Below are positions 29,140-38,356 of a stretch of 64,000 bases of DNA, piece after piece. The DNA lies in NCBI RefSeq assembly GCF_003336755.1, contig NZ_QMDI01000006.1, forward strand, positions 248,001 to 312,000. Direction: 5' to 3'. The notes below the pieces were generated by a model. The model worked only from the letters and a program-made list of their open reading frames with translations, was not told where the DNA came from and made no database searches. Numbering within the stretch: position 1 is the stretch's first letter; every line of letters starts with the position of its first letter. Made by a program: the position numbers and the translations under genes. The DNA is from Elioraea thermophila (ex Habib et al. 2022). Lineage in GTDB: Bacteria; Pseudomonadota; Alphaproteobacteria; Acetobacterales; Acetobacteraceae.

Positions 29140-29922
29140 ATGCGTCTGGCGCTTGCCACCGCCGCCCTGCTGGTTGCCGCAGCGCCGGCCTTCGGCGCCG
29201 CGGTCGAGGCGCAGTACACGGCGCGGGTCGGCGCGTTTCGCGTGATGACGATCGACGTCGCCGCCGACCTGCGCGAGGACGCCTATCGCGTCCGCGCCCG
29301 CGCCCGCTCCTCCGGCGTCGCCACCCTCGCCACCCGGTTCGATCAGACCGCCACCGCCGAGGGCCGCTTCACCCCGGCAGGGCTCCGTCCCGTGCTGTTC
29401 CGCGCCGAGGGCGACTGGCAGGGCGAACGCCGCCTCGTGGAGATCGCACTGACCGAGCCCGCGCCGCGGATCCGGCTCGAGCCGCCCGAGGTGCCGGAGC
29501 GCGAGCCCGTGCCGCCCAGCCTCGCCCAGGGCGGCATCGACACCCTCACCGCCCTCGTTGCCGTCTCCCGCGCGGTCGCCGCCCGCGGGGAGGCGGGCTG
29601 CGCCATGACCCTGACCGTGTTCGACGGTCGGCGGCTGAAGCGGATCGCGCTCGCTCCCGCCGGCACCGGGCCCGTGCCCGACCGGCCCGGCGTGGAGGCG
29701 GTGCGCTGCCGCCTCGAAGGGCGCCAGATCGCGGGCTTCTGGCGCGACTGGGACCGGGCGGAGGCCGAAAAACCGCAGTTCGGCTCGGTCTGGATCGCGC
29801 CCCCCTACGCCGGCGCGCCGGCGATGCCGCTCAGGCTCGAGATGGGCATCGACTGGCTCGGCACCCTCGTCGTCTCCCTCACCCGCGCCGCTCCCGCCGC
29901 CACCCGGCAGGCGGCGCGATGA
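29140..29922 (+). CDS. DUF3108 periplasmic protein (first of a tandem pair)
   Basis: About 260 residues from the ATG at 29140, which opens the signal peptide MRLALATAALLVAAAPAFGA. The upstream in-frame ATG at 29068 gives a proline-rich shadow. The mature part has the DUF3108 pattern: YTARVGAFRVMTIDVAADL at the start, a central EREPVPPSLAQGGIDTLTAL and the C-terminal MPLRLEMGIDWLGTLVVSL strands. Family members are predicted envelope beta-barrel-like proteins of unknown role. The stop overlaps the start of a second copy (ATGA). Confidence 0.8.
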   Translation: MRLALATAALLVAAAPAFGAAVEAQYTARVGAFRVMTIDVAADLREDAYRVRARARSSGVATLATRFDQTATAEGRFTPAGLRPVLFRAEGDWQGERRLVEIALTEPAPRIRLEPPEVPEREPVPPSLAQGGIDTLTALVAVSRAVAARGEAGCAMTLTVFDGRRLKRIALAPAGTGPVPDRPGVEAVRCRLEGRQIAGFWRDWDRAEAEKPQFGSVWIAPPYAGAPAMPLRLEMGIDWLGTLVVSLTRAAPAATRQAAR

Positions 29923-30785
29923 CGCGAACGCGTCTTGCCCGCACGACGCGCGCGGGCGAGAGGCTGCGCATGCTCCGCGCCCTCGCCCTCGCCGCCCTCG
30001 CCCTCGCCCCCGCCCTGCCCGCCCAGGCGGCGGAACCGGTGCTCGCCTCCTACACCGTCTACTTCTCCGGCTTCCGGGTGGTGGAGCTCGACGCCTCCCT
30101 CGACCTCGCCCCCGAGCGCTATCGCGCGGTGGCACGGCTGCGCACGGCGGGGCTGCTCGCCACCTTCGTGCGCGGCGAACAGGTCTCCGAAGTGGAGGGG
30201 AGGGTCGCGCCCGCCACCGCCCTCGGCCTCGCCCCCGACCGCTACGCCATGGAAGGCCGCTGGCGCGACCGCGTGCGGCGCATCGCGCTGCGCTGGGACG
30301 GCGCCACCCCGGAAGTGCTCGCCCTCCTCCCGGCCAACGACGAGGAACGCGAGCCCGTTCCACCCGAACTGCAACGCGGCACGGTGGACACGATGTCCGC
30401 CCTGGTCGCTCTCATCGCCCGCGTCTCGGCGAGCGGGCGCTGCGACGGCGCGGCGGCGGTGTTCGACGGCCGGCGGCGCAGCGACTTCACCGCCGTCACC
30501 GAAGGCGAGGAGACGCTCGCCCCCCATCGCTGGGGTCTCTACGCCGGCCCGGCCCTGAAGTGCCGCTTCGAGGGCCGCCAGGTGGCCGGGTTCTGGCGCG
30601 AGGCAGACCCCGCTCAGGCGCGCGAACCGCGCACCGGGGCCGCCTGGCTCGCCCGCCCCGGCCCCGACCTACCGGTGATCCCGGTGCGGATCGACGCCGA
30701 GACGAACTGGGGCACCATCCACATCCACCTGACCAAGGTCGGCCGCGGCGAGGTGCCGCTTCCCCTGCGCGAGAGCCGCAACTGA
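29919..30785 (+). CDS. DUF3108 periplasmic protein (second of a tandem pair)
   Basis: 288 residues from the ATG in the ATGA overlap; a second ATG at residue 18 (MLRALALAALALAPALPAQA) would give a cleaner signal peptide. It matches its upstream neighbour across the whole length: YTVYFSGFRVVELDASLDL, EREPVPPELQRGTVDTMSAL, VFDGRR, and a C-terminal INWGT-like strand (AETNWGTIHIHLTKV). The pair therefore arose by duplication. Function unknown. glmU follows after 96 bases. Confidence 0.8.
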   Translation: MTRTRLARTTRAGERLRMLRALALAALALAPALPAQAAEPVLASYTVYFSGFRVVELDASLDLAPERYRAVARLRTAGLLATFVRGEQVSEVEGRVAPATALGLAPDRYAMEGRWRDRVRRIALRWDGATPEVLALLPANDEEREPVPPELQRGTVDTMSALVALIARVSASGRCDGAAAVFDGRRRSDFTAVTEGEETLAPHRWGLYAGPALKCRFEGRQVAGFWREADPAQAREPRTGAAWLARPGPDLPVIPVRIDAETNWGTIHIHLTKVGRGEVPLPLRESRN

Positions 30786-30843
30786 CCGCTCGGCCCGGCA
30801 GCACCCCACGCGCGGAGCGATTTCGCGACGATGCGATGACGTT

Positions 30844-30872
30844 TTGACAAGCGAGGCTCGCGCGCGGCACAA
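30844..30872 (+). promoter_or_regulatory. Candidate promoter of glmU-glmS (weak -10)
   Basis: A consensus -35, TTGACA, lies at 30844-30849. Seventeen bases later is GCACAA, a poor -10. Transcription would start only one to three bases before the GTG of glmU at 30882. No ribosome-binding site precedes that GTG, so a leaderless message is possible. Confidence 0.3.
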
Positions 30873-30881
30873 CCCGCCGCC

Positions 30882-32225
30882 GTGCCCGACCACCCGTCCC
30901 TCGCCGTCATCCTGGCCGCAGGCCTCGGCACGCGCATGGGCTCGCGCCTGCCGAAACCCCTCCACCCCCTCGCCGGGCGGCCGATGGTCGCGCACGTGTT
31001 GGACGCCGCCCGCGCGGCCGGCTTCGCCGAGGCGGCGGTGGTGATCGGGCCGGAGCCGGCCTTCGAGGCGATGCGCCGCGCCGTCGCCCCGGCATCGTGC
31101 TTCGTGCAGGAGGAGCGGCTCGGCACCGCCCACGCCGTGCTCGCCGCCGCCCCCGCCCTTGAGGCGACCGCAGGCGAGGCGATGATCCTCTACGGCGACG
31201 TTCCGTTCGTCCGCCCCGAAACCATGCGGATGCTGGCCGCCCGCCGCCGCGAGAGCCGGGCCGCGCTCGCTTTGCTCGCCTTCCGCCCCCGTGATGCCGC
31301 GCAATACGGCCGCGTCGTGCTCGACGCGGAGGGCATCGTCTCCCGCATCGTCGAGTGGCGCGATGCGACGGCCGAGGAACGCGCCATCGGCCTCTGCAAC
31401 GCTGGCCTCTTCTGCGCCCCCGCCGCCGAGCTGTTGCGCTGGTTGCGCCGGGTCGGCAACGCCAACGCCAAGGGCGAATACTACCTCACCGACATCGTCG
31501 CCATCGCCCGTGCCGAAGGGGCGCGCGTGGTTGCGGCCGAAGCCGCGGAGGACGAGGTGGTGGGGGTGAACTCGCGCGCCGAACTCGCCGCCGCCGAAGC
31601 GATCCTGCAGGCGCGCCTGCGCGCCCGCGCCATGGAGGGGGGAGCGACCCTGATCGCCCCCGAAACGGTTTTTCTCGCCTGGGACACGGTGCTCGCTCCC
31701 GACGTCGTCGTTCACCCGCACGTCGTGTTCGGCCCAGGCGTCGTCGTCGAGGAGGGGGCGGAAATCCGCTCCTTCTCCCACCTCGAGGGCTGCGTGGTGC
31801 GCGCGGGCGCGACAATCGGCCCCTTCGCCCGGCTGCGGCCGGGGGCGGATGTGGGCCCCGGCGCCCATGTCGGCAACTTCGTCGAACTCAAGAACACCAG
31901 CCTCGGCGCGAGGGCGAAGGCGAACCACCTCGCCTATCTCGGCGATGCGACCATCGGCGCGGCGACCAACATCGGCGCCGGTACCATCACCTGCAACTAC
32001 GACGGGGTGGCGAAGCACCGCACCGTCATCGGGGCGGGCGTGTTCGTCGGCTCCAACGCCACCCTCGTCGCACCGCTGACCCTCGGCGACGGCGCGTTCA
32101 TCGCCGCCGGCTCCACCATCACCGACGACGTGGCAGCGGAGGCGATGGCCTTCGGCCGCGCCCGCCAGGTGGAGAAGCCGGGCCGAGCGGCCGCTTACCT
32201 CAAGTCGCGCAAGGAGCAAGGTTGA
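30882..32225 (+). CDS. glmU: Bifunctional GlmU: GlcN-1-P N-acetyltransferase / GlcNAc-1-P uridyltransferase
   Basis: 447 residues. The N-terminal pyrophosphorylase domain (1-225) has LAAGLGTRMGSRLPKPLHPLAGRPM, with Arg and Lys that bind UTP, and YGDVPF with the metal Asp. The C-terminal left-handed beta-helix (about 250-447) shows hexapeptide repeats and GAGTITCNYDGVAKHRT, the acetyltransferase active site with the catalytic His. It makes UDP-GlcNAc for peptidoglycan and lipid A. The start is GTG. Its stop overlaps the glmS ATG by one base (TGATG), so the two consecutive pathway steps are coupled. Confidence 0.95.
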   Translation: MPDHPSLAVILAAGLGTRMGSRLPKPLHPLAGRPMVAHVLDAARAAGFAEAAVVIGPEPAFEAMRRAVAPASCFVQEERLGTAHAVLAAAPALEATAGEAMILYGDVPFVRPETMRMLAARRRESRAALALLAFRPRDAAQYGRVVLDAEGIVSRIVEWRDATAEERAIGLCNAGLFCAPAAELLRWLRRVGNANAKGEYYLTDIVAIARAEGARVVAAEAAEDEVVGVNSRAELAAAEAILQARLRARAMEGGATLIAPETVFLAWDTVLAPDVVVHPHVVFGPGVVVEEGAEIRSFSHLEGCVVRAGATIGPFARLRPGADVGPGAHVGNFVELKNTSLGARAKANHLAYLGDATIGAATNIGAGTITCNYDGVAKHRTVIGAGVFVGSNATLVAPLTLGDGAFIAAGSTITDDVAAEAMAFGRARQVEKPGRAAAYLKSRKEQG

Positions 32226-34048
32226 TGTGCGGCATCGTCGGCGTGGTCGGGCGTGGCGAGGCGGCACCCCTCCTGCTCGAGGCGCTGAAGCGGCTCGAGT
32301 ACCGCGGTTACGACAGCGCGGGCATCGCGACGCTGGTGAACGGCGGCATCGCGCGCCGCCGCGCCGAGGGCAAGCTCGTGCGGCTGGCGGAACGTCTCGC
32401 CGCCGAACCGCTCGCCGGCACCACCGGCATCGGCCACACGCGCTGGGCCACCCACGGCCGCCCGTCGGAGGCGAACGCCCACCCCATCGCGACCCCCCGT
32501 GTGGCCGTGGTGCACAACGGCATCATCGAGAACCACGCCGAGCTGCGCGCCGAACTCGAGGCCGAAGGTGCCGCGTTCGAGTCCGAGACCGACACCGAGA
32601 CGGTGGTGCGCCTCCTCGACCACGCGCTCGCCCGGGGGGCTTCGCCGGAGGAGGCGATGGCGGCCACCCTGCCGCGGCTGCAGGGCGCCTTCGCGTTGGC
32701 CGTCCTGTTCGCTGGCCGAAACGACATCATCATGGCCGCGCGCCGCGGCTCCCCGCTCGCCATCGGCTTCGGCGACGGCGAGATGTACGTGGGCTCCGAT
32801 GCGCTGGCGCTGGCGCCGCTGACGGAACGCATCTGCTACCTCGAGGAGGGCGACTGGGCGGTGGTGCGCGGGGAGGGCGCGACCATCTTCGACTCCGCGG
32901 GCCGCCCCGTGGAGCGTGCGATCAGGCGCACCGCGATCTCCGGCGCCATGGTGGGCAAGGGCAACTACCGCCACTTCATGGAGAAGGAGATCCACGAACA
33001 ACCGGCCGTCATCGGCGACACGCTGAAGAGCTACCTCGACCCCGCCTCGCGCCGCATCACGCTCCCCGATCTCGGCGTCGATCTCGCCGCCGTCTCGCGC
33101 GCGGCCCTCGTCGCCTGCGGCACCTCGTTCTACGCGGGCCAGGTGGCGCGGGATTGGTTCGAGCAGGTCGCGCGGCTGCCCGCCACCGCCGACATCGCCT
33201 CCGAATTCCGCTATCGCGAGCCGGTGCTCGACCCCGCGGGGATCGTGCTCGGCATCAGCCAGTCGGGCGAGACGGTCGACACGCTGGCCGCGCTGCGCTG
33301 GGCGAAGGCGCAAGGCGCACGCGTGCTCGCCATCGTCAACGTGCGCGAGAGCGCGATGGCGCGCGAGGCGGACGCCGCCCTGCTCACCCTCGCCGGGCCG
33401 GAGATCGGGGTCGCCTCCACCAAGGCCTTCACCACCCAGCTCGCCGCCCTCGCCTGCCTCGTCATCGCGACCGGCGAGGCGCGCGGGGCGCTCACGCGCG
33501 AGGCGGCCTCCGCCCTCGCCCAGGCGCTGATCGAGGTGCCGAGCCAGACGGCGGAGGCGCTCGAGCTCGAACGCCGCATCGCCGCCATCGCGGACGATGT
33601 CGCCGCGGCGCGCGACGTGCTCTATCTCGGCCGCGGCACGGCCTGGACCCTCGCCATGGAAGGCGCGCTGAAGCTGAAGGAGATCAGCTACATCCACGCG
33701 GAAGGGTATCCCGCGGGCGAAATGAAGCACGGTCCCATCGCGCTGATCGACGAGCACGTGCCGGTAATCGTGCTCGCCCCGCCCGGGCCCCTGTTCGAGA
33801 AGACCGCCTCCAACGTGCAGGAGGTGCATGCGCGCGGCGGGCGGGTGATCCTCGTCTCCGACCGCGCGGGCTGCGAACGCCTCGCGCCCCTCTGCGCACA
33901 CACCGTGCCGATGCCCGCCGTGCACCCCTTCGCCGCCCCCATCGTGTACGCGATCCCCGTGCAGCTGCTCGCCTACCATGTCGCGGTGCTGAAGGGGACG
34001 GACGTGGATCAGCCGCGCAATCTCGCCAAGAGCGTGACGGTGGAGTGA
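32225..34048 (+). CDS. glmS: Glucosamine-6-phosphate synthase (glutamine-fructose-6-P aminotransferase)
   Basis: 607 residues, the usual length. The N-terminal class II glutaminase domain begins at the nucleophile Cys2 (MCGIVGVVGRG) and has EYRGYDSAGIA and HTRWATHG. Two SIS sugar-isomerase domains follow, with ACGTSFYAG, GISQSGETVDTLAAL and TKAFTTQLAA. The terminus DQPRNLAKSVTVE carries the conserved Lys that reacts with fructose-6-P. It supplies GlcN-6-P, two steps before GlmU. Start ATG in TGATG with glmU. Confidence 0.96.
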   Translation: MCGIVGVVGRGEAAPLLLEALKRLEYRGYDSAGIATLVNGGIARRRAEGKLVRLAERLAAEPLAGTTGIGHTRWATHGRPSEANAHPIATPRVAVVHNGIIENHAELRAELEAEGAAFESETDTETVVRLLDHALARGASPEEAMAATLPRLQGAFALAVLFAGRNDIIMAARRGSPLAIGFGDGEMYVGSDALALAPLTERICYLEEGDWAVVRGEGATIFDSAGRPVERAIRRTAISGAMVGKGNYRHFMEKEIHEQPAVIGDTLKSYLDPASRRITLPDLGVDLAAVSRAALVACGTSFYAGQVARDWFEQVARLPATADIASEFRYREPVLDPAGIVLGISQSGETVDTLAALRWAKAQGARVLAIVNVRESAMAREADAALLTLAGPEIGVASTKAFTTQLAALACLVIATGEARGALTREAASALAQALIEVPSQTAEALELERRIAAIADDVAAARDVLYLGRGTAWTLAMEGALKLKEISYIHAEGYPAGEMKHGPIALIDEHVPVIVLAPPGPLFEKTASNVQEVHARGGRVILVSDRAGCERLAPLCAHTVPMPAVHPFAAPIVYAIPVQLLAYHVAVLKGTDVDQPRNLAKSVTVE

Positions 34049-34052
34049 GGGG

Positions 34053-34931
34053 GTGGTCGGGCGTCGCGCACTGCTTGCGGGGGTGGCAGGCGCGGTCGCG
34101 GCGACGGCTTCCGGTTCCGCGCGCGAGTGGCGCGTGCTGCCGGATGGCTGCGTCACCGCGGACGGCACGTGGCTCGCCTACAACGTGTTCCTGCCCCCGG
34201 GTTTCGATCCCGCGGGCGGGCCCTATCCCTTGCTCGTGCTGCTGCACGGGGCGGGGGCGGACGAGCAGTTCTGGGCCGGCAAGATCCGGCTGTGGAGCGC
34301 GGTGGAGCGCGGCATGGCGGACGGGCGGGTGGCGGCCCCGATCGCGGTGATGCCGGGCGCGCGCGACACCTGGTGGGTGGACAGCCCGATGGCGCGGGCG
34401 GAGTCCTGGGTGGTGCGCGACCTGCTCACCGACGTGGCGCTGAAGTACCCGGTGGCGCAGACGCGCGCAGGGCGGGCGGTCGCGGGCTACTCGGCGGGCG
34501 GCTTCGGCGCGCTCAGGTTGGCCTTGCGCCGGCCCGACCTCTTCTCGCGCGCCGCGCTGTGGGCGCCGGCGTGCTACGCCGACCTGCCGCCGGCGACCTC
34601 GGGTGCGCGGCGCAGTGCGGCGTTTCGCGGCGCGGATGGGCGGTTCGACGAGGCCGCCTGGCGGGCGGTCGCTTGGCCCGCGGCGTTGGCGGGCTACCTC
34701 GCCCAGCCGCTTCGGGTGCCGTTCTTCCTCGCCGCCGGAGACGCCGACCCGCTCGGGATCGCGCAGGAGACGCTGCGGCTTGCCGAGGTGCTGGAGCGCG
34801 CCCAGCCGGGGCAGGTGACGCTGCGCCTGATCGCCACCGGCCACACGATGCGGGTGTGGGAGGAGACGGCCGACGAGGCCTTGGCCTTCCTGCTGCCGGT
34901 GGCGGCGGGGGTCACGGCGCGGGCGGGGTGA
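34053..34931 (+). CDS. Secreted alpha/beta-hydrolase (esterase D-like)
   Basis: 292 residues from GTG 34053, four bases after the glmS stop. A Tat- or Sec-type leader GRRALLAGVAGAVAATASGSA precedes LLVLLHGAGADEQFWAG with the oxyanion-hole HG. The nucleophile elbow is GYSAGGFGALRLA. The Asp lies in FLAAGDADPLG and the His in IATGHTMRVWEE. This is the catalytic order of the putative esterase family (PF00756) that includes feruloyl and mycolyl esterases. The substrate is not known. It may be co-transcribed with glmUS. Confidence 0.82.
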   Translation: MVGRRALLAGVAGAVAATASGSAREWRVLPDGCVTADGTWLAYNVFLPPGFDPAGGPYPLLVLLHGAGADEQFWAGKIRLWSAVERGMADGRVAAPIAVMPGARDTWWVDSPMARAESWVVRDLLTDVALKYPVAQTRAGRAVAGYSAGGFGALRLALRRPDLFSRAALWAPACYADLPPATSGARRSAAFRGADGRFDEAAWRAVAWPAALAGYLAQPLRVPFFLAAGDADPLGIAQETLRLAEVLERAQPGQVTLRLIATGHTMRVWEETADEALAFLLPVAAGVTARAG

Positions 34932-35034
34932 GACGCTCGGCTGCAGTGGCGCGACCTTGCGCCGATACACGTTTTCGTAATCGTCCGCCTGCACCTTCCG
35001 CGGCGAAGGAAAGAATGTCGAGGAGGGTCGCGGC

Positions 35035-36711
35035 GTGTCGTTCCTGTCGTCCTTGCGCATCACCGGCAAGCTCGGGGTCTTTGCCGCCGCGCCTGTCATC
35101 GCCGTGCTTGTTATTGGCGGAACGTCCCTGCTCGCCGTGCGCGGGCTTCAGGAGGCCTTGGTCCGCGTGGATACGGAGGCTGGTGCGGCAACTTACGCCG
35201 CTCGTGTCAAGGCGCAGTTCTCCGAACTGCGGCGGCGGGAGCTGAGTTTGGCCTTGGATCGTGCGAGCGACGTCGGCGAGGTTCGCCGCCTTGTCGAGCG
35301 CGAAGTCCCACAGTTCCGAGACGCTGTGCGCCGCGTGCGGGAGGTGGCGGGGCCGGCGCGTCGCGAGATCCTCGACCGGCTTGTGCCGGCAGCCGAAAGC
35401 TACATCGCCGGCCTGCAGCGGTCCTTGGCTGCTGCTGAACGCCGCGATCCCGACCTTTCCGCGGTGGTCATGGCGAATCGCGATGCCATCCGCACCGTGG
35501 ATCGCTTGACCTTGGAGCTCGAACGCGCGGCTCAAGCGGCTTCGGATCGCGTGCGAGCCGAGGCGGAGGCTGACGCTGCAGCCAAGGAACTCCTCGTCAT
35601 CGCCGGCGTCGTCGCCTCCCTCCTCCTCGCCGCCCTGATGGTGTGGCTGATCGGCGCCCGCGGCATCGCCCGCCCTGTGGCCGAGTCCGTCGCCCGGCTC
35701 CGCGCGCTCGCCGAAGGCGACACCACCACCCCCATCCCAGGCGTCGGGCGGAAGGACGAGATCGGCGACCTCGCCGCCGCCATGCAGACCTTCCGCGACA
35801 AGCTGATCGCCGAGCGCGAACGCGAGGCGCGCGACCGCGCCGAAGCCGAAGCCAAGGCCGCCCGCGCGGCGAAGATGGCCGAGGCCACCGCTCGTTTTGA
35901 ACGCGAAACGGGCGGCGTGGTGAAGGCCGTCGCCTCCGCCTCGACCGAACTGGAGGCCACCGCCTCCGGCCTCGCCGCCGGAGCGGAGGAGACCTCGCGC
36001 CAGGCCACCGCCGTCGCCGCCGCCGCCGAGCAGGCCTCCGCCAACGTGCAGACGGTCGCCGCCGCCGCCGAGGAACTCGCCGCCTCGATCCGAGAGATCA
36101 GCCGCCAAGTGACGGAAAGCACGCGGATGGCGCAGGAGGCGGTGAGCGAAGCCACCCGCACCAACGCCACCGTGGAAAGCCTCGCCGCCGCCGCACAGAA
36201 GATCGGCGACGTGGTGCGGCTGATCAACGACATCGCGGGGCAGACGAACCTGCTTGCCCTGAACGCCACCATCGAGGCCGCGCGTGCCGGCGAAGCGGGC
36301 AAGGGCTTCGCCGTCGTCGCCTCCGAAGTGAAGAACCTCGCGAGCCAGACAGCCAAGGCGACCGACGAGATCGCCGCCCAGATCGACGCCGTGCAGGCGG
36401 AAGTGGGCAAGGTGGTGGAGGCCATCCGCGCCATCGGCGGCACCATCGAGAAGATCAGCAGCGTTTCCGCCTCCATCGCCGCCGCGGTGGAGGAGCAAGG
36501 GGCGGCCACCGCCGAGATCGCGCGCAACGTGCAGCAGGCCGCCCAGGGCACGGGCGTGGTGTCGGCCAACATCGGCTCGGTGCAGCAGGTGGCGCAGAAC
36601 GCCGGAGCGGATGCCGCCCAGGTGCAGAAGGCCGCCGAGGAACTGAGCCGCAACGCCGAGGAACTCCGCCGCCAGGTCGAGGCCTTCCTCGCCGAGGTGA
36701 AGGCGGCCTGA
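35035..36711 (+). CDS. Methyl-accepting chemotaxis protein
   Basis: 558 residues. A first membrane helix lies at about 15-37; a periplasmic helical sensor region of the four-helix-bundle kind spans about 38-182; the second membrane helix is at about 183-205, followed by HAMP (to about 260). The signalling domain has the hairpin tip [31 protein letters not shown] region, which contacts CheA and CheW, and methylation helices rich in Ala, Glu and Gln. No C-terminal pentapeptide for CheR is seen. The start is GTG. No che genes are near. The ligand is unknown. Confidence 0.93.
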   Translation: MSFLSSLRITGKLGVFAAAPVIAVLVIGGTSLLAVRGLQEALVRVDTEAGAATYAARVKAQFSELRRRELSLALDRASDVGEVRRLVEREVPQFRDAVRRVREVAGPARREILDRLVPAAESYIAGLQRSLAAAERRDPDLSAVVMANRDAIRTVDRLTLELERAAQAASDRVRAEAEADAAAKELLVIAGVVASLLLAALMVWLIGARGIARPVAESVARLRALAEGDTTTPIPGVGRKDEIGDLAAAMQTFRDKLIAEREREARDRAEAEAKAARAAKMAEATARFERETGGVVKAVASASTELEATASGLAAGAEETSRQATAVAAAAEQASANVQTVAAAAEELAASIREISRQVTESTRMAQEAVSEATRTNATVESLAAAAQKIGDVVRLINDIAGQTNLLALNATIEAARAGEAGKGFAVVASEVKNLASQTAKATDEIAAQIDAVQAEVGKVVEAIRAIGGTIEKISSVSASIAAAVEEQGAATAEIARNVQQAAQGTGVVSANIGSVQQVAQNAGADAAQVQKAAEELSRNAEELRRQVEAFLAEVKAA

Positions 36712-36748
36712 GCCCGGGCTGAGCGCCCCCCCATTCCTCCCTCGCCTC

Positions 36749-36776
36749 GGGGCCGCGTCGGCGACGGCGCGGCCCC
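36749..36776 (+). terminator. GC-rich hairpin after the chemoreceptor gene
   Basis: GGGGCCGCG (36749-36757) and CGCGGCCCC (36768-36776) form a perfect nine-base stem around a ten-base loop. It starts 38 bases after the stop codon. Only TTCC follows, so it is a weak intrinsic terminator at best. Confidence 0.4.
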
Positions 36777-36835
36777 TTCCGGCCGCGCCCGCCCGGGTCT
36801 AGGCTCCGCCCCGCACTGACCACGGGAGGACGCCG

Positions 36836-38314
36836 ATGCTGAACCCGACCGCACCGCTGCCGCTGAAGGACCCCTCGCTGTTCCGCCAAGCCTGCCTCGT
36901 CGACGGCAAGTGGGTCGAGGCCGCCTCCGGCAAGACGCTTCCCGTGCGCAACCCCGCCACCGGCGAGGTGCTCGGCACCGTTCCGGCCTTCGGCGCGGCG
37001 GAGACCCGTGCGGCCATCGAGGCCGCGCACCGCGCCTTCCCGGCCTGGCGCGCGCTGACCGCGAAGGAGCGCGCGGCGATGCTGCGCCGTCTCTACGAGC
37101 TGATGCTCGCCAATGCCGACGACCTCGCCCTGATCATGACCTCCGAACAGGGCAAGCCGCTGGCGGAGGCGAAGGGCGAGGTGCTGTACGCCGCCGCCTT
37201 CGTCGAGTGGTTCGCCGAGGAAGGCAAGCGTGCCTACGGCGAGATGATCCCGACCAACGCCAAGGGCCGGCGCATCCTGGTGATGAAGGAGCCCGTCGGC
37301 GTGTTCGCCGCCATCACGCCATGGAACTTCCCCGCCGCGATGATCACCCGCAAATGCGCCCCAGGCCTGGCGGTGGGCTGCACCGGGGTGGTTCGTCCCG
37401 CCTCGCAGACGCCTTTCACCGCGCTCGCCATCGGCGTGCTCGCCGAACGCGCTGGGATTCCCGCCGGCGTGCTCAACATCGTCACCGGCCCCTCCGGCGA
37501 GGTCGGCGGCGAACTCACGGGCAACCCGCTCGTGCGCAAGGTGTCCTTCACCGGCTCGACGGAGGTGGGCAAGGTGATCCTCGCCCAGTGCGCCGCGACC
37601 GTGAAGCGCGTCAGCATGGAGCTTGGCGGCAATGCACCCTTCATCGTGTTCGACGACGCCGATCTCGACGCCGCGGTGGCCGGCGCGCTCGCCTCGAAGT
37701 ATCGCAACACCGGCCAGACCTGCGTCTGCGCCAACCGCATCCTGGTGCAGGAGGGGGTGTACGAGGCCTTCGCGCAGAAATTCGCCGAGGCCGCGCGGGC
37801 GATGAAGGTGGGCCCCGGCGTCGAGCCAGGCGTGGTGCAGGGCCCGCTGATCAACGAGGACGCCGTGCGCAAGGTGGAGGAGCACATCGCCGATGCGGTG
37901 GCGCAAGGCGCGCGCGTGCTGACGGGCGGCAAGCGTCATGCCTTGGGCGGAACGTTCTTCGAACCGACCGTGCTCGCCGACGTGCCGCCTTCCGCCCGCA
38001 TCTTCCGCGAGGAGACGTTCGGGCCCGTCGCCCCCCTGTTCAGGTTCAGGACGGAGGAGGAGGCGATCCGTCTCGCCAACGACACGCCCTACGGGCTCGC
38101 CGCCTACTTCTACGCCCGCGACGTCGGCCGCATCATGCGCGTGGCCGAGGCGCTCGAGTACGGCATCATCGGCGTCAACGAGGGCATCATCTCGACCGAA
38201 GTGGCACCCTTCGGCGGCTACAAGGAGAGCGGGCTCGGCCGCGAAGGGGCGCATCACGGCCTCGAGGAGTATCTCGAAGTGAAGTACGTCGCCCTCGGCG
38301 GCATCGGCACCTGA
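36836..38314 (+). CDS. gabD: NAD(P)-dependent succinate-semialdehyde dehydrogenase
   Basis: 492 residues of the ALDH superfamily, closest by motif to GabD (SEQGKPLAEAKGEVLYAAAF). Catalytic residues are Cys296 in NTGQTCVCANR, Glu262 in MELGGNAPF and Asn164 in TPWNFPAAM. One unusual change is at residue 187: the usual Lys of the VVKPAxxTP motif, which contacts the cofactor's adenosine ribose, is Arg (VVRPASQTP), and the preceding residues read GCTGVV. The codon is CGT at 37394-37396. It would oxidise succinate semialdehyde to succinate (GABA shunt). A 42-base gap separates it from gor. Confidence 0.88.
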   Translation: MLNPTAPLPLKDPSLFRQACLVDGKWVEAASGKTLPVRNPATGEVLGTVPAFGAAETRAAIEAAHRAFPAWRALTAKERAAMLRRLYELMLANADDLALIMTSEQGKPLAEAKGEVLYAAAFVEWFAEEGKRAYGEMIPTNAKGRRILVMKEPVGVFAAITPWNFPAAMITRKCAPGLAVGCTGVVRPASQTPFTALAIGVLAERAGIPAGVLNIVTGPSGEVGGELTGNPLVRKVSFTGSTEVGKVILAQCAATVKRVSMELGGNAPFIVFDDADLDAAVAGALASKYRNTGQTCVCANRILVQEGVYEAFAQKFAEAARAMKVGPGVEPGVVQGPLINEDAVRKVEEHIADAVAQGARVLTGGKRHALGGTFFEPTVLADVPPSARIFREETFGPVAPLFRFRTEEEAIRLANDTPYGLAAYFYARDVGRIMRVAEALEYGIIGVNEGIISTEVAPFGGYKESGLGREGAHHGLEEYLEVKYVALGGIGT

Positions 38315-38356
38315 CGGGGCCGGGGCGGGGGTTCAGCGACGAACCGCGGGACGCGC

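Noticed and set aside
34947-34960. Sigma-54-like TGGCGCG...TTGC before the chemoreceptor gene
   Set aside because: GG and GC are nine bases apart, not ten, and the -24 element reads TGGCGC. Sigma-54 does not tolerate this spacing well.
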